From contig JAICTZ010000015.1 of assembly GCA_025936115.1 (NCBI GenBank), positions 62,001 to 126,000 on the forward strand: a DNA stretch of 64,000 bases, read 5' to 3'. How positions within the stretch are numbered: position 1 is the stretch's first letter; every line of letters starts with the position of its first letter. Made by a program: the position numbers and the translations under genes. The stretch is from Polyangiaceae bacterium. Its GTDB lineage: Bacteria > Myxococcota_A > Polyangia > Polyangiales > Polyangiaceae. The notes beneath the pieces were generated by a model. It did no database searches, had not been told where the DNA came from, and was given only the letters and a program-made list of their open reading frames with translations. Shown one piece after another: positions 36,411 through 44,222 of the stretch.

Positions 36411-37277
36411 TCACCAGTAGTTGAAGGTCGTGTAGAGCGGCTGATTTTGGCTGCCGTCAGCGGTTCCGAACTGGAAGACACGGTGGCCGTTGACGGCCGG
36501 CGGCGGCGTCGGAGCCGGCGCCACGGGAACCACGCCGTTCACCGTCAGCGTGCGCGACCCGAGGTTCGAGACGTTCCAGCCCATCATGTTGGCCGTGATG
36601 TCGTAGCAAGCGCCGTCCTTGCCGAGCTGGGGCGTGGAAATGTTCGCCGCGAGCGTCGTGATGCAGTCGCTCGGGACGCCCGCGCTGCCGCCCATGGCCG
36701 AACCCGCACCACCCGTCCCCGTGCGACCGCCGTTGCCTCGGCCAGCTGTGCCACCGAAGACGCCCGAGCCCGCGCTGCCGCCTGCTCCCGTGCCGGCGCC
36801 CGCGCTACGCCCACCGCTGCCGCTGCTGCTGCGACCGGCAGTTGCGGCCATACCCGCGCCGCCGCCAAACGCCGTCCGACCAGCGCTGCCGGCCACCCTC
36901 CCCGCGCCCCCACCCGTGCCGCCGGTGCCACCGGTGCCGCGACCACCCGTCTCCCCCCTGCCTCCAGTGCCTCTGCCGATCGAACCCGCTCTGCCTACAC
37001 TAGAGCCGCCCGCGCCCGTTGCGCCCCTGCCGCCGCTTGCATTCGCGCCACCTGTCGCGCCGTACCCGGCACTGCCGCCGCCCGTACCGCCCGAGCCCGT
37101 CGCGTCCGTTCCCCCGCTGCCGAACGTGCCACCCACGCTGCTGCCTCCTCCACTGCCGCCGCTCGCGGGAACCTCGACGCCGTCAGTAGGCGTTTCGGCG
37201 GTTTGAGTTGCGCAGGCCGCTGCGACGAAAATCGTGAGAACGACGAAACTCGGGAGGCGGCCGCGCGATTGGCTCAT
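36411..37277 (-). CDS. Gly-linker lipoprotein with C-terminal NWxGRTLTVNG-type domain
   Basis: 288 residues: signal with lipobox FVAAAC (Cys 22), then about 140 residues of Gly/Ser/Thr/Arg linker, then an 80-residue C-terminal domain. That domain holds ACYDITANMMGWNVSNLG, SRTLTVNG and a terminal PLYTTFNYW. The same elements occur in the gene immediately upstream (37274-37780). Pattern and aromatic ending suggest a small beta-sandwich, possibly carbohydrate-binding, but no ligand is known. Its ATG overlaps the upstream stop by 4 nt. Confidence 0.72.
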   Translation of the reverse strand: MSQSRGRLPSFVVLTIFVAAACATQTAETPTDGVEVPASGGSGGGSSVGGTFGSGGTDATGSGGTGGGSAGYGATGGANASGGRGATGAGGSSVGRAGSIGRGTGGRGETGGRGTGGTGGTGGGAGRVAGSAGRTAFGGGAGMAATAGRSSSGSGGRSAGAGTGAGGSAGSGVFGGTAGRGNGGRTGTGGAGSAMGGSAGVPSDCITTLAANISTPQLGKDGACYDITANMMGWNVSNLGSRTLTVNGVVPVAPAPTPPPAVNGHRVFQFGTADGSQNQPLYTTFNYW

Positions 37278-37780
37278 GAGGTATACCAGTAGAAACTCGT
37301 GTAGTCGGTGCCGTCGGTGCTGGCGCTAAACTCGAAGTAATAACCGCCGTCAGCCTGGGCGGGCAAAGCTCCGCCACACATCACGGTCGTCCCGTTGACC
37401 GTGACGGTGCGCCCCCCGATGTTCGAGCACGCCCAGGTGTTGAAGGTGCCCTGCACGAAATAGCAGACAGCGTCGGTCGTATCGAAACTCCCTGAGTTGC
37501 CTTGCGTCGTGCCCGGCATCGACGGCATACGTGGCGAGGGACACGCCCCACTGCTCGGCATGCCGGCACCGCCTGCTGCGGAAGCACGACCGGCCGCGCT
37601 CGTCGTGCCACCCGCGGCAGTTGTGGGACCAGTCCCAGCCGCGGCAGGACTGCTGCCGCCCGTGGCCGCTGGCTGAGACGAACTGGGCATTTCGTCGCCG
37701 ATATCGTCGCCGGCCACGGCCGTCGCGCAGCCGACGCCCGCCAAGAGCAGGAGGATGATGCAATGCAGAGGGGTGAGCAT
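37274..37780 (-). CDS. lipoprotein paralogous to the downstream gene
   Basis: 168 residues from ATG 37780, where a clean signal begins (CIILLLLAGVGCAT, lipidation Cys 18); the open frame upstream of it lacks a signal and is not counted. A short Ala/Gly/Ser/Thr linker of about 60 residues leads to a C-terminal domain with VCYFVQGTFNTWACSNIG, GRTVTVNGTTV and FSASTDGTDYTSFYWYTS. These match the neighbour's W-x-x-S-N-x-G-x-R-T-x-T-V-N-G pattern. The pair therefore shares a head domain on linkers of different length and is translationally coupled. A surface or binding role is inferred. Confidence 0.72.
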   Translation of the reverse strand: MLTPLHCIILLLLAGVGCATAVAGDDIGDEMPSSSQPAATGGSSPAAAGTGPTTAAGGTTSAAGRASAAGGAGMPSSGACPSPRMPSMPGTTQGNSGSFDTTDAVCYFVQGTFNTWACSNIGGRTVTVNGTTVMCGGALPAQADGGYYFEFSASTDGTDYTSFYWYTS

Positions 37781-38012
37781 GCTGAGCACCGGCGATCGTA
37801 TGCCCGGAACTCGGGCCAAACGACAGCGCACGGGGGCTTGACGCGGCGCGCGTGCGGCAAAAATCTCTACAATCACGCCGGGATGCGGCCACGCCTCGAA
37901 ATTGCGGCCAGCAGCGACGGAAGAACTCCCGTCGGTTTCGCCACTCTGCGTCATCGATTCTCGACGCGCAGCACGGAACGCCGACCGAACCCATACTGTC
38001 TCAGTGTCCGTG

Positions 38013-38996
38013 ATGCCCGATTCCATGCTGCGGAGTGCGCTCTTGGTGTCCGCGGCAGTCCACGGCCTGTTCGGTGTGTGGGTGGAAGTGCGTGGTTTGG
38101 CGCACGCGCCCGTCTTTCGTGAGATCGCAGACTCGTGGAGCGGGCCGGGGATCGAAGTCGATGCGGTGCCGATCACGGAGACCCCGAGTGGCGAAGGTGC
38201 GAACGCGAGCTCGAGCGAAAAAGCGCCCCCGAATGACGTGACCGAGCCGGCGCCGGTCGCAAAGCACGACCAGAGCGCGGCCTCGGCGCCCCATCGGATG
38301 ACGATAACGCACGGGGAGCAATCGAGTCACAAGGCCGTCGCGCCGCACACTGGCGCGACGGCGCGGACACCGACACCGAGGCCAGCGTCGGACGTCGACT
38401 CGTCGTCAACGAAGGTCGCTACCGCCACGTCGAGCGGTGCACCCAGCGGCGAGGGCGCAGCGAGCGGCGCGGCGAGCGGCGCGGCGAGCGCAGCGAGCAG
38501 CGCGGACGCAGCGAGCGGCGCCTTCGGTGCACAAGGTTTGCCCAGTGGTGTTCGGCATCTGCCGAAAGCGTTCACGCGCGCACTCAGCATCGCCGATCGC
38601 AGCGATCCGCGCTGGCTCACGCTGGCACCGGGCCCAGCCGGCGAAGCCCGCGTCGAAATCGCGATCGACGAGGACGGCAAGCTCGGTGAGCTCGCGTACC
38701 GCAACAGCGACGAGCGTGACCGGCTCGCGCCAGTCGTACGTCATTTGCTCGAAAACACGCGGCTCCTGCTCGAGAGCGGGCACTTCTCCATCGACGCGAC
38801 GGCGCTGCGCGCCGGCGTGCAGCGCTTGCGCGTCCGCGTCGAAATCGTCGAGCGCGCGAGCGGAAGCGATCCCGACGCCGATCCCAATGAGCTCAAGGAG
38901 CTCGAGTACGAAGCGCCCACGGCCACGAAGCCGGGCCGCGGTAGCTTCGCGCTCAATTCCGGGCGCCGCGTGATCGGCTGGGTCTACGTCGAATGA
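38013..38996 (+). CDS. TonB-like protein with Ala/Ser-rich linker
   Basis: 327 residues from ATG 38013 (the frame is open from 37902, but the hydrophobic anchor begins right after 38013). The N-terminal anchor is SALLVSAAVHGLFGVWVEV, a TonB-type helix containing the His often seen in such anchors. A 130-residue Ser/Ala/Pro/Thr linker includes perfect G-A-A-S repeats. The C-terminal domain has GEARVEIAIDEDGKLGELAY and LRVRVEIVERASG, like TonB C-terminal folds. It may transmit energy to or contact an outer-membrane protein; no ExbB/ExbD is adjacent. Confidence 0.6.
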   Translation: MPDSMLRSALLVSAAVHGLFGVWVEVRGLAHAPVFREIADSWSGPGIEVDAVPITETPSGEGANASSSEKAPPNDVTEPAPVAKHDQSAASAPHRMTITHGEQSSHKAVAPHTGATARTPTPRPASDVDSSSTKVATATSSGAPSGEGAASGAASGAASAASSADAASGAFGAQGLPSGVRHLPKAFTRALSIADRSDPRWLTLAPGPAGEARVEIAIDEDGKLGELAYRNSDERDRLAPVVRHLLENTRLLLESGHFSIDATALRAGVQRLRVRVEIVERASGSDPDADPNELKELEYEAPTATKPGRGSFALNSGRRVIGWVYVE

Positions 38997-39042
38997 GCGC
39001 CACGACTGGCGCAGGATCCTTCGATCTGCGAAGCTTTCGAAC

Positions 39043-39972
39043 GTGGAGCCACTCTCGGACGCCGCCGTTCGCCCGCTCGTCGAGCGCTACGCCGAGCTCG
39101 TCTCGGCCCTCGAGGTTCCGGCGGGTGAGCCGCTACTCGTGCTGCCGAACGGCGAGTTCTTCCCCGACGTGTACTCGGGCGACGTCGCGAGCGTCGAGCG
39201 ACTCGCCGCGCGCATGCAGGGCTACGCCGGGCTCGAGAGCATCAACGTCGATTTCGGGGTGAGCGGCGAGATTTTCGGGAGCGACGCCGGCTGCGGCACG
39301 GGCGGCTGCGGGAGCGGCGCCTGCGCGACGCCCGCCGTCGAAATCTCCGAGCCACGCCTGCGCCGCACCGAGCACGGTTACGCCGTGCGCGTTCCGGCCG
39401 TCGAGCTCGGCGATCCGATCGTGCTCACCGCTCGGCTCGCGACGGCCCTCGGCGCGATCGCGCTGCTCGAGCGCCACGACGACGGCGAAGCGCTCGTTCG
39501 CGACGCGACGGCAGCCGAGCTCGCCGCGGTCACCCTCGGTTTCGGCGTGCTCATGCTCGAAGCCTCGTACATTTACCAGAAGAGCTGCGGCGGTCCGCAC
39601 GTGACGCACGCGACCGAGCTCGGCTGCGCCGAGCTCGCCGTCGTTTTCGCGCTCTCGGCTGCACGCGAAAAACATTCGCTACGCGCGGCCCTCGGAGAGC
39701 TCGGGACGACTCAGCGCGTCCTCCTCAAGGACGCGGCGGCGCTCGTCGCCGAATCACCGGCGCTCGTGCGTTCGCTACGCGAGCATCCGTTGCGCGTGGC
39801 GCGCGGCGATTTCACGCTGCGGGACGGTCGCTCGTGGCTGTCGCGTCTGTTCGGAGGCCGCTCGCGTCCGAAGAGCGAGGAAGAGCGCATGACGGCGGCG
39901 CTCGCGGCGCTCGAGCGCGGAGCGAGCGTCGATGAGCTCGCGGAGCTCGTGGGTCCGCAAGACGGCGAGTGA
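39043..39972 (+). CDS. unknown conserved-looking protein with CGxGGCGxGxC cluster
   Basis: 309 residues from GTG 39043, no signal or membrane segment. Residues about 85-100 hold a tight cysteine cluster, DAGCGTGGCGSGACATP, that could bind a metal or cluster. A later segment, EASYIYQKSCGGPHVTHATELG, has Cys and two His. The rest is helical and Glu/Ala/Leu-rich, with an Arg/Ser-rich region near the C-terminus. I do not recognise the family. It is 46 bp after the TonB-like gene on the same strand and converges (10-bp gap) with the redoxin of the DUF3570 operon. Confidence 0.65.
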   Translation: MEPLSDAAVRPLVERYAELVSALEVPAGEPLLVLPNGEFFPDVYSGDVASVERLAARMQGYAGLESINVDFGVSGEIFGSDAGCGTGGCGSGACATPAVEISEPRLRRTEHGYAVRVPAVELGDPIVLTARLATALGAIALLERHDDGEALVRDATAAELAAVTLGFGVLMLEASYIYQKSCGGPHVTHATELGCAELAVVFALSAAREKHSLRAALGELGTTQRVLLKDAAALVAESPALVRSLREHPLRVARGDFTLRDGRSWLSRLFGGRSRPKSEEERMTAALAALERGASVDELAELVGPQDGE

Positions 39973-39982
39973 CGGGGGGAGC

Positions 39983-40570
39983 TCACTGCGCGATAGCGCT
40001 ACGGAGCGCGTCGAGCGCGCGCGCGTCGAGCGCACCGCCGCTGTAACGAACGGTGCCGTTGCGATCGACGACGAGCGTCGCAGGCACACGCCGTTCGCCG
40101 AGCGCTTCCGAGAGCTTGAAATCCTCGTCGACGAGCTGCGCGTACGCGAGCCGGCGCGTCTGCAAGAAATCCGCCACGCGTTCGTACGGCTCGCCCACGG
40201 CGACGGCGACGACCAGCGCCTCGGTACCGAGCCGCGCCTGCAAACGGTCGAGCTCACCGAGCTCGCGCGAGCAGGCCGTGCACCACGTTGCCCATAGCGC
40301 GACGAGCGCGGGCCGGCCGTGCGTGAGCGACGTGAGCGACGCCGTCTGGCGATCGAGCGACAGCACGGGCACTTCGGGTAAACGCGCCGGCGCAGGCTTG
40401 GCGGGAGGCGGCGGCGAAGCACACGCTGCCGCAACGCACCCTGCGGCGACGACGCGAAGGATTTCGTCGCGTCGGCGTACACGCCGTTCGGCTCGTACAC
40501 GCCGTTCGGCTCGTACACGCCGTTCGGCTCGTTCCCGCCAGCGCGTCAGAAGTGAAAGCCAGTCGCCCAC
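39983..40570 (-). CDS. TlpA-like redoxin lipoprotein of the DUF3570/DUF4266 operon
   Basis: 195 residues from ATG 40570, overlapping the DUF3570 gene end by 25 nt. The n-region is unusually long and Arg-rich because an 18-bp unit is repeated three times (residues about 14-31, ERRVRA repeats). After it come a hydrophobic segment and lipobox VAAAC. The thioredoxin-fold domain has the active site WATWCTACSREL (C-x-x-C is CTAC) and the cis-Pro region RVPATLVVD. It should act on thiols outside the cytoplasm. Likely partners are the neighbouring DUF4266 lipoprotein with its C-terminal Cys-Ser-Cys-Gln and the DUF3570 barrel, an association inferred from the operon. Confidence 0.8.
   Translation of the reverse strand: MGDWLSLLTRWRERAERRVRAERRVRAERRVRRRDEILRVVAAGCVAAACASPPPPAKPAPARLPEVPVLSLDRQTASLTSLTHGRPALVALWATWCTACSRELGELDRLQARLGTEALVVAVAVGEPYERVADFLQTRRLAYAQLVDEDFKLSEALGERRVPATLVVDRNGTVRYSGGALDARALDALRSAIAQ
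40477..40530. repeat. three tandem copies of an 18-bp unit inside the redoxin gene
   Basis: GTACACGCCGTTCGGCTC occurs three times without a mismatch (40477-40494, 40495-40512, 40513-40530). The unit is a multiple of three, so copy changes lengthen or shorten the Arg-rich n-region of the redoxin signal without a frameshift. Confidence 0.9.
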
Positions 40571-41742
40571 GTCGCTACGTTGACGCGAAGCGCGTCCGAA
40601 CGGAAGTAGTGTTCGTAACCGCAGCTCAGAACGAGACTGCCGAACGAGGCCGTCGGCAACGTAACGGCGGCGTTCACACCGAGCGCTTGCGCGAAAAGCA
40701 ACGCGAGATCGCTATCGGCGGTCACGTACTTGAGCCCGGGGGGCGCGCTGGTCGTGAAGAACGAGACGCCCGTCTGGTGATGGTAGCGGTAGCTTGCGCC
40801 GACGATGAGCCAATCGGCGAGGCTCTGGCGCAGCTCGACTTCGGCGCTGTGCGCGCTCACGTCCCAGTCGTCGCGATAGAAGCGGTAGCGCAGCTTCAAG
40901 GCGCCACCCCAGGGCAGCCACTGCGCGAGCGAGAGCGACGCCGCGTGCCGGACCCGCTCCTTCGGCAGACTCTCGCTCACACGGCCTCCCGCCGCCGTGG
41001 GCACGCTGTTCCAGGTGTTGCTGAGCTCGCCGCGCTGCAACGTGAGCCCATAGCTCACGCCGACGAGCGTGCTCGGCGAGAGCAGCTGCGAAAGGCCGAC
41101 GTTGACGTTCGAGGACGCGCGCGACGCGCGACCGGCGCGTTTGCCGCCGAGCGTGAAGGCGTCGAACCAGTCGAGGATCTGGTTCCAGGCGACGCTGAGC
41201 GTCGCGTTCTTTTCGGCGAGCGTTCGTTCGTACTCGAGCGAGTAGAACCACGAGAGGAAGTTTTCTTCGTGGTGGACGCCGGCGCCGGCGTTCCAGGTGC
41301 TGTCGTCGTCGGCTCGCGCGGAGAGCTGGTATTGGATTTCGGACGCGAGATTTTGCGCGGAAGCCGTGCTGATCACGTCTGGTTTCGCGTAGTAGCTGTC
41401 GACGGCGTTCGCCGACGCGCTCGTCACGAGATCGACCGGAACCCAAACGCGGTGCGTCAGCCGCTCGCCTTGGTGCATGACGAATTCGCCTTGCACTTGG
41501 AGCACGTGAAGCGTCTCGGACCCCGGCCCGGAAAGCGGGCCCGCTTGTGACTGATAGCCGAAGCCTTTCTGTTCGTAGGCCGTCACGCGCGTCTGCACGA
41601 GCTCGAGGCGCGTCGAAGCTTCGGCGGCGAGCACTTCCGCGTCGCTGAACGAGCCAGCGTCGGCGCGGCTCGTGCGAACCGGCGCGAACGAGAGCAGGAG
41701 AGCGCACGCGAAGAGCGCCCGAGCGAGCAGGCGACGTCTCAC
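40546..41742 (-). CDS. DUF3570 outer-membrane beta-barrel protein
   Basis: 398 residues from GTG 41742, which overlaps the DUF4266 stop (GTGA). Signal peptide LLARALFACALLLSFAPVRTSRA. The body has the alternating pattern of an outer-membrane barrel, many Tyr/Trp strands (FLSWFYSLEYERTLAEKNA, LKYRFYRDDW-like LRYRFYRDDWDVSAHSAEV) and the terminal aromatic ending TWATGFHF typical of BAM substrates. HHEENFLSWFYSLEYERT and the preceding QVQGEFVMHQGERLTHRVWV are characteristic of DUF3570. It is always found next to DUF4266 in the arrangements I know; transport cargo is unknown. Confidence 0.85.
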   Translation of the reverse strand: MRRRLLARALFACALLLSFAPVRTSRADAGSFSDAEVLAAEASTRLELVQTRVTAYEQKGFGYQSQAGPLSGPGSETLHVLQVQGEFVMHQGERLTHRVWVPVDLVTSASANAVDSYYAKPDVISTASAQNLASEIQYQLSARADDDSTWNAGAGVHHEENFLSWFYSLEYERTLAEKNATLSVAWNQILDWFDAFTLGGKRAGRASRASSNVNVGLSQLLSPSTLVGVSYGLTLQRGELSNTWNSVPTAAGGRVSESLPKERVRHAASLSLAQWLPWGGALKLRYRFYRDDWDVSAHSAEVELRQSLADWLIVGASYRYHHQTGVSFFTTSAPPGLKYVTADSDLALLFAQALGVNAAVTLPTASFGSLVLSCGYEHYFRSDALRVNVATWATGFHF

Positions 41743-41990
41743 TGGCAGCTACAGCCGCCCCCCGCCGTCTTGCCGTCGCCGCCCGCCGCGGCTTCGCGCG
41801 TGGTGTAGAGCTTGCGTTTGCGGTGCGCGTCGAGAGCGTCGTCGGCGTCGCGCATCACCGGATCGGCGAAATGCGCGCGATGGTTTTGTGGCACCACCGC
41901 GCAACCGCCGAGCAGCGTCGCGACCGCGAGCCCCGCCGCCCCTAGGGCCACGCCAGCGAGCACCTTGAGAACGCCGTCTGTCATGTTCAT
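41739..41990 (-). CDS. DUF4266 small lipoprotein with C-terminal Cys-Ser-Cys-Gln
   Basis: 83 residues. Lipobox LLGGC (lipidation Cys 30) is followed by the DUF4266 core VVPQNHRAHFADPVMR, then ALDAHRKRKLYTTREAAAGG and the terminal GGGCSCQ. The core and the Gly-rich tail ending in Cys-x-Cys match the family. Function is unknown; the invariant His/Arg core and terminal cysteines invite metal, heme or thiol chemistry. It lies between the membrane protein (15-bp gap) and the DUF3570 barrel (4-nt overlap), with the redoxin two genes downstream. Confidence 0.88.
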   Translation of the reverse strand: MNMTDGVLKVLAGVALGAAGLAVATLLGGCAVVPQNHRAHFADPVMRDADDALDAHRKRKLYTTREAAAGGDGKTAGGGCSCQ

Positions 41991-42005
41991 CCGTTCAGCG
42001 AGGGA

Positions 42006-42632
42006 CTAAAAGCGCCCCGAAAGCTCCGCCCCCGCGAAGCCGTCACCCGCGGCCACGCTCACCTGCGGCAAACGCTCGTCGGCGAGCGCCGCGTCGAAAA
42101 TACCGACGGCGCTACCGACGACGCTGAGCGTGATCAGCACCGGGTAGATGCGCTGACTCTTCTGTTTGCCCTTGATCGGCGCATCGGGGCGCTTGGCCAA
42201 GAGCATCGCCATTCCGATGCCACCAATCGCCGGTGCGATGGAAAAAAGCGCTCCGCGCGCCCATTCGCCCGCGACGCCGTGCGCCACGAGCGGGGCGAGC
42301 GTGAGCCCGAGGCTCATCACGTACAAGCCGTCGTGCTTGGCCGGCAGCGAATGGCCGCTCGTGAGCAAGAAGCCGCCGTACGCGAGCGATGCGCCCGCCG
42401 TCGCGAGGCCGGTGACGAGCGCCGTCACACCCCGCGAGCTCGTTTCAGGTGGGACGCCGGGCTCCTCCGCTACCCGCGGCGAGGGCACGTGCGTCTGCGG
42501 CGGCAGTTGCGAATCTTCCGGCACGTAGGCTTCGCGCTCAGCCCCGGCGTCGACCGGAGCTGCACGGACGCTGCCCGCCAGCACGAGGCACGTTCCGAAG
42601 CTCCCGAAGAGCAGGCACCCGCGAGCGAACAC
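42006..42632 (-). CDS. membrane protein of the DUF4266/DUF3570 operon, unknown family
   Basis: 208 residues: signal-like N-terminus (LLFGSFGTCLVLAGSVRA), a Pro/Glu-rich segment, then about four hydrophobic segments (ALVTGLATAGASLAYGGFLL, YVMSLGLTLAPLVAHGVAG, LFSIAPAIGGIGMAMLLA, VLITLSVVGSAVGIFDAAL). I do not recognise the family. It is 15 bp upstream of the DUF4266 gene and is probably the first gene of the operon. No Shine-Dalgarno stands out. Confidence 0.65.
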   Translation of the reverse strand: MFARGCLLFGSFGTCLVLAGSVRAAPVDAGAEREAYVPEDSQLPPQTHVPSPRVAEEPGVPPETSSRGVTALVTGLATAGASLAYGGFLLTSGHSLPAKHDGLYVMSLGLTLAPLVAHGVAGEWARGALFSIAPAIGGIGMAMLLAKRPDAPIKGKQKSQRIYPVLITLSVVGSAVGIFDAALADERLPQVSVAAGDGFAGAELSGRF

Positions 42633-42810
42633 GCCGCCCGGACCTTCGCACGGCGGGGTCCGCGCAACAAGTCAGGGAGCTCGGAGGGCCCCACGGTTCC
42701 ACGGGCCGTCGGAGTCGCCCGGGATTTGGGCAATCCCCACGACACAGACGACGGCAGTGCTCTGACACTCTCACACCATCTGTTGGCGCGGCCGGCCGCC
42801 CGCCGGAAAC

Positions 42811-43092
42811 TCAGGCGCGAGCGCGAGTCGAAACGAGCACCCAGATCCCGATGACGACGAATGCGACTCCCGACACGCGTTTGAGCAGGAGCGGCGGCAC
42901 CACGCGCGCCACGGCTTCCCCACCGAGCACCGCGAGCGCGGACGTGCACACGAGCGCCGCGGCCGATCCTAGAAACACGGACCAGCGCGAGCTGCCACCG
43001 CTCGCGAACGACAGCGTCGCGAGCTGCGTCTTGTCGCCGAGCTCGGCCAGAAACACGGCGACGAAGGTCGTCGCCATCAGCTTGAAATCCAT
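42811..43092 (-). CDS. half-size TMEM165/GDT1-family cation transporter subunit
   Basis: 93 residues from ATG 43092 (upstream in-frame sequence is basic and non-conserved). One copy of the family motif, FLAELGDKTQLATLSF with Glu-x-Gly-Asp-Lys-Thr, is followed by two further helices (FLGSAAALVCTSALAVLGG and GVAFVVIGIWVLVSTRARA). Most family members carry two such motifs in about 190-230 residues, but some bacteria have separate half-size proteins that pair. Only one half is in the window. Relatives move Mn2+ or Ca2+ out of the cytoplasm. It is divergent from an XRE regulator gene. Confidence 0.82.
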   Translation of the reverse strand: MDFKLMATTFVAVFLAELGDKTQLATLSFASGGSSRWSVFLGSAAALVCTSALAVLGGEAVARVVPPLLLKRVSGVAFVVIGIWVLVSTRARA

Positions 43093-43214
43093 GCGGACTC
43101 TGTAGCTCGGGCGGGCCGGAGTTCGAGTAGAATCACGCGCTCGGAGGCGCGTACCCGGATGACGCTCGGCCCGAGTTCGACATTTGCACACCGCGTTCTC
43201 TGGCGGGGCGGCGC

Positions 43215-43541
43215 TTGACCCGCGAGCGCGCTCTGCGAGCGAACCTTGCCCACGCGGTCCGTCACGCTCGCCGCGCCCGTGGGCTCACGCAACGGGCGCT
43301 CGCCGCGCGCGCGGGCATCGGTGAGAAGTATTTGTCGCGCATCGAGCGCGCGCTCGTCACGCCGTCGCTGCTGGTTGCGCTCGAGCTCACCGCCGCGCTC
43401 GGCGTACCGTTGGCCGAGCTGCTCGCGACGCCGTCGCTCGGAGCGCCCCCGGCGCCGGTCTCGATTTTGAAGCTGCTCGCCGACCGCCCCGCAAGCGATC
43501 TCGAGCGCGCGGAACGCGTTCTAAGGGCTCTCTTCGCCTGA
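43215..43541 (+). CDS. XRE-family transcriptional regulator A
   Basis: 108 residues from TTG 43215. The N-terminal helix-turn-helix is GLTQRALAARAGIGEKYLSR followed by IERALVTPSLLVALELTAAL. A short C-terminal tail has SILKLLADRPASDLERAERVLR. It is clearly paralogous to the regulator at 43864-44187, which has the same recognition helix region (KYLSRIE) and an equivalent L-x-R-I/V-L-x-x-L ending. The two genes converge, separated by a small unknown gene. Target unknown. Confidence 0.78.
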   Translation: MTRERALRANLAHAVRHARRARGLTQRALAARAGIGEKYLSRIERALVTPSLLVALELTAALGVPLAELLATPSLGAPPAPVSILKLLADRPASDLERAERVLRALFA

Positions 43542-43679
43542 ACGGGGGGAAAGCAGCGGCTCGACGCCGCGCACGTGAGACGGCGGTCGTACGCTCGATC
43601 CGACATCGACTCCCGGAAGGGTGTGCGGGCTGCGCGGCCGCCCGGGGGGGACTATGGTCCATGCCGAGACGACGCCGCC

Positions 43680-43985
43680 ATGCCCGGACGAAGGCCCTCG
43701 GAAATCTGCTTCTTCTGCCCCGAAACGCTGTACCAGGCGCTCGTGAAGGAACTCGCGCAGGCGACGGGCCGGCCCCGAGCGGCCATCGAGCGCGATTTCT
43801 CGCGTTACGTCGAGCGCGTCTTACGGCGCCTCGTCGCCGAGCCCGGTGCGCTCGAGAAGCTCGTCAGCGCAGCACCTCGAGCAGGATCCGCCGCACGCGT
43901 TCGATCTGCGAAGGCTCGAGCGAGTGGAGGAGCCGCAGCACCGAAGCGAGCTCGTGGTCCGCGAGCTTCGGTGAAGCGACGATGA
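43680..43985 (+). CDS. small unknown protein between two XRE regulators
   Basis: 101 residues from ATG 43680. The first 65 residues look like a real helical protein (EICFFCPETLYQALVKELAQ, then RDFSRYVERVLRRLVAEP) with a Cys-x-x-Cys. The last 40 residues are Ala/Arg-rich and are encoded antisense to the 3' end of XRE regulator B, overlapping by 122 nt. An earlier in-frame start at 43575 is possible. Such a long convergent overlap is unusual, so the gene is uncertain. Confidence 0.4.
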   Translation: MPGRRPSEICFFCPETLYQALVKELAQATGRPRAAIERDFSRYVERVLRRLVAEPGALEKLVSAAPRAGSAARVRSAKARASGGAAAPKRARGPRASVKRR

Positions 43986-44187
43986 GCGTGTCGAGGCTGA
44001 CGCCGAGCGCTTGAGCGAGCCGGCTAGCGACGTACACGGACGGGGTCGCCATGCCGACCTCGATGCGCGAAAGATACTTGTCCGCGATGCGCGCGGCTTC
44101 GGCGAGCTCACGCTGAGTGAGACCTCGCCCTTCGCGGGCGGCTTTGACGGCTCGGCCGAAGTTCCTTCGGAACGGTCCTTCCCGCAC
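43864..44187 (-). CDS. XRE-family transcriptional regulator B
   Basis: 107 residues with helix-turn-helix GLTQRELAEAARIADKYLSR and IEVGMATPSVYVASRLAQAL, then a C-terminal helix SLEPSQIERVRRILLEVL. Two palindromes sharing the core ACCTATCGGT lie 36-85 bp upstream of its start, and a third lies 27-42 bp upstream of the histidine kinase gene that precedes it. Autoregulation plus control of the kinase is therefore a reasonable inference. It is paralogous to regulator A. Confidence 0.82.
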   Translation of the reverse strand: MREGPFRRNFGRAVKAAREGRGLTQRELAEAARIADKYLSRIEVGMATPSVYVASRLAQALGVSLDTLIVASPKLADHELASVLRLLHSLEPSQIERVRRILLEVLR

Positions 44188-44222
44188 GGCGCCGAGGCTA
44201 GACGCGCCGCCGGCGCCCGAGA

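Noticed and set aside
42633..42810. A possible tRNA or structured RNA in a GC-rich gap with several short stems.
   Set aside because: No cloverleaf with a T-arm TTC and no anticodon arm could be built; the stems are as expected for this base composition.
43093..43214. A manganese (yybP-ykoY) riboswitch before the GDT1-like gene.
   Set aside because: Neither the conserved stem sequences nor the loop signature of that riboswitch can be found in the leader on the minus strand.
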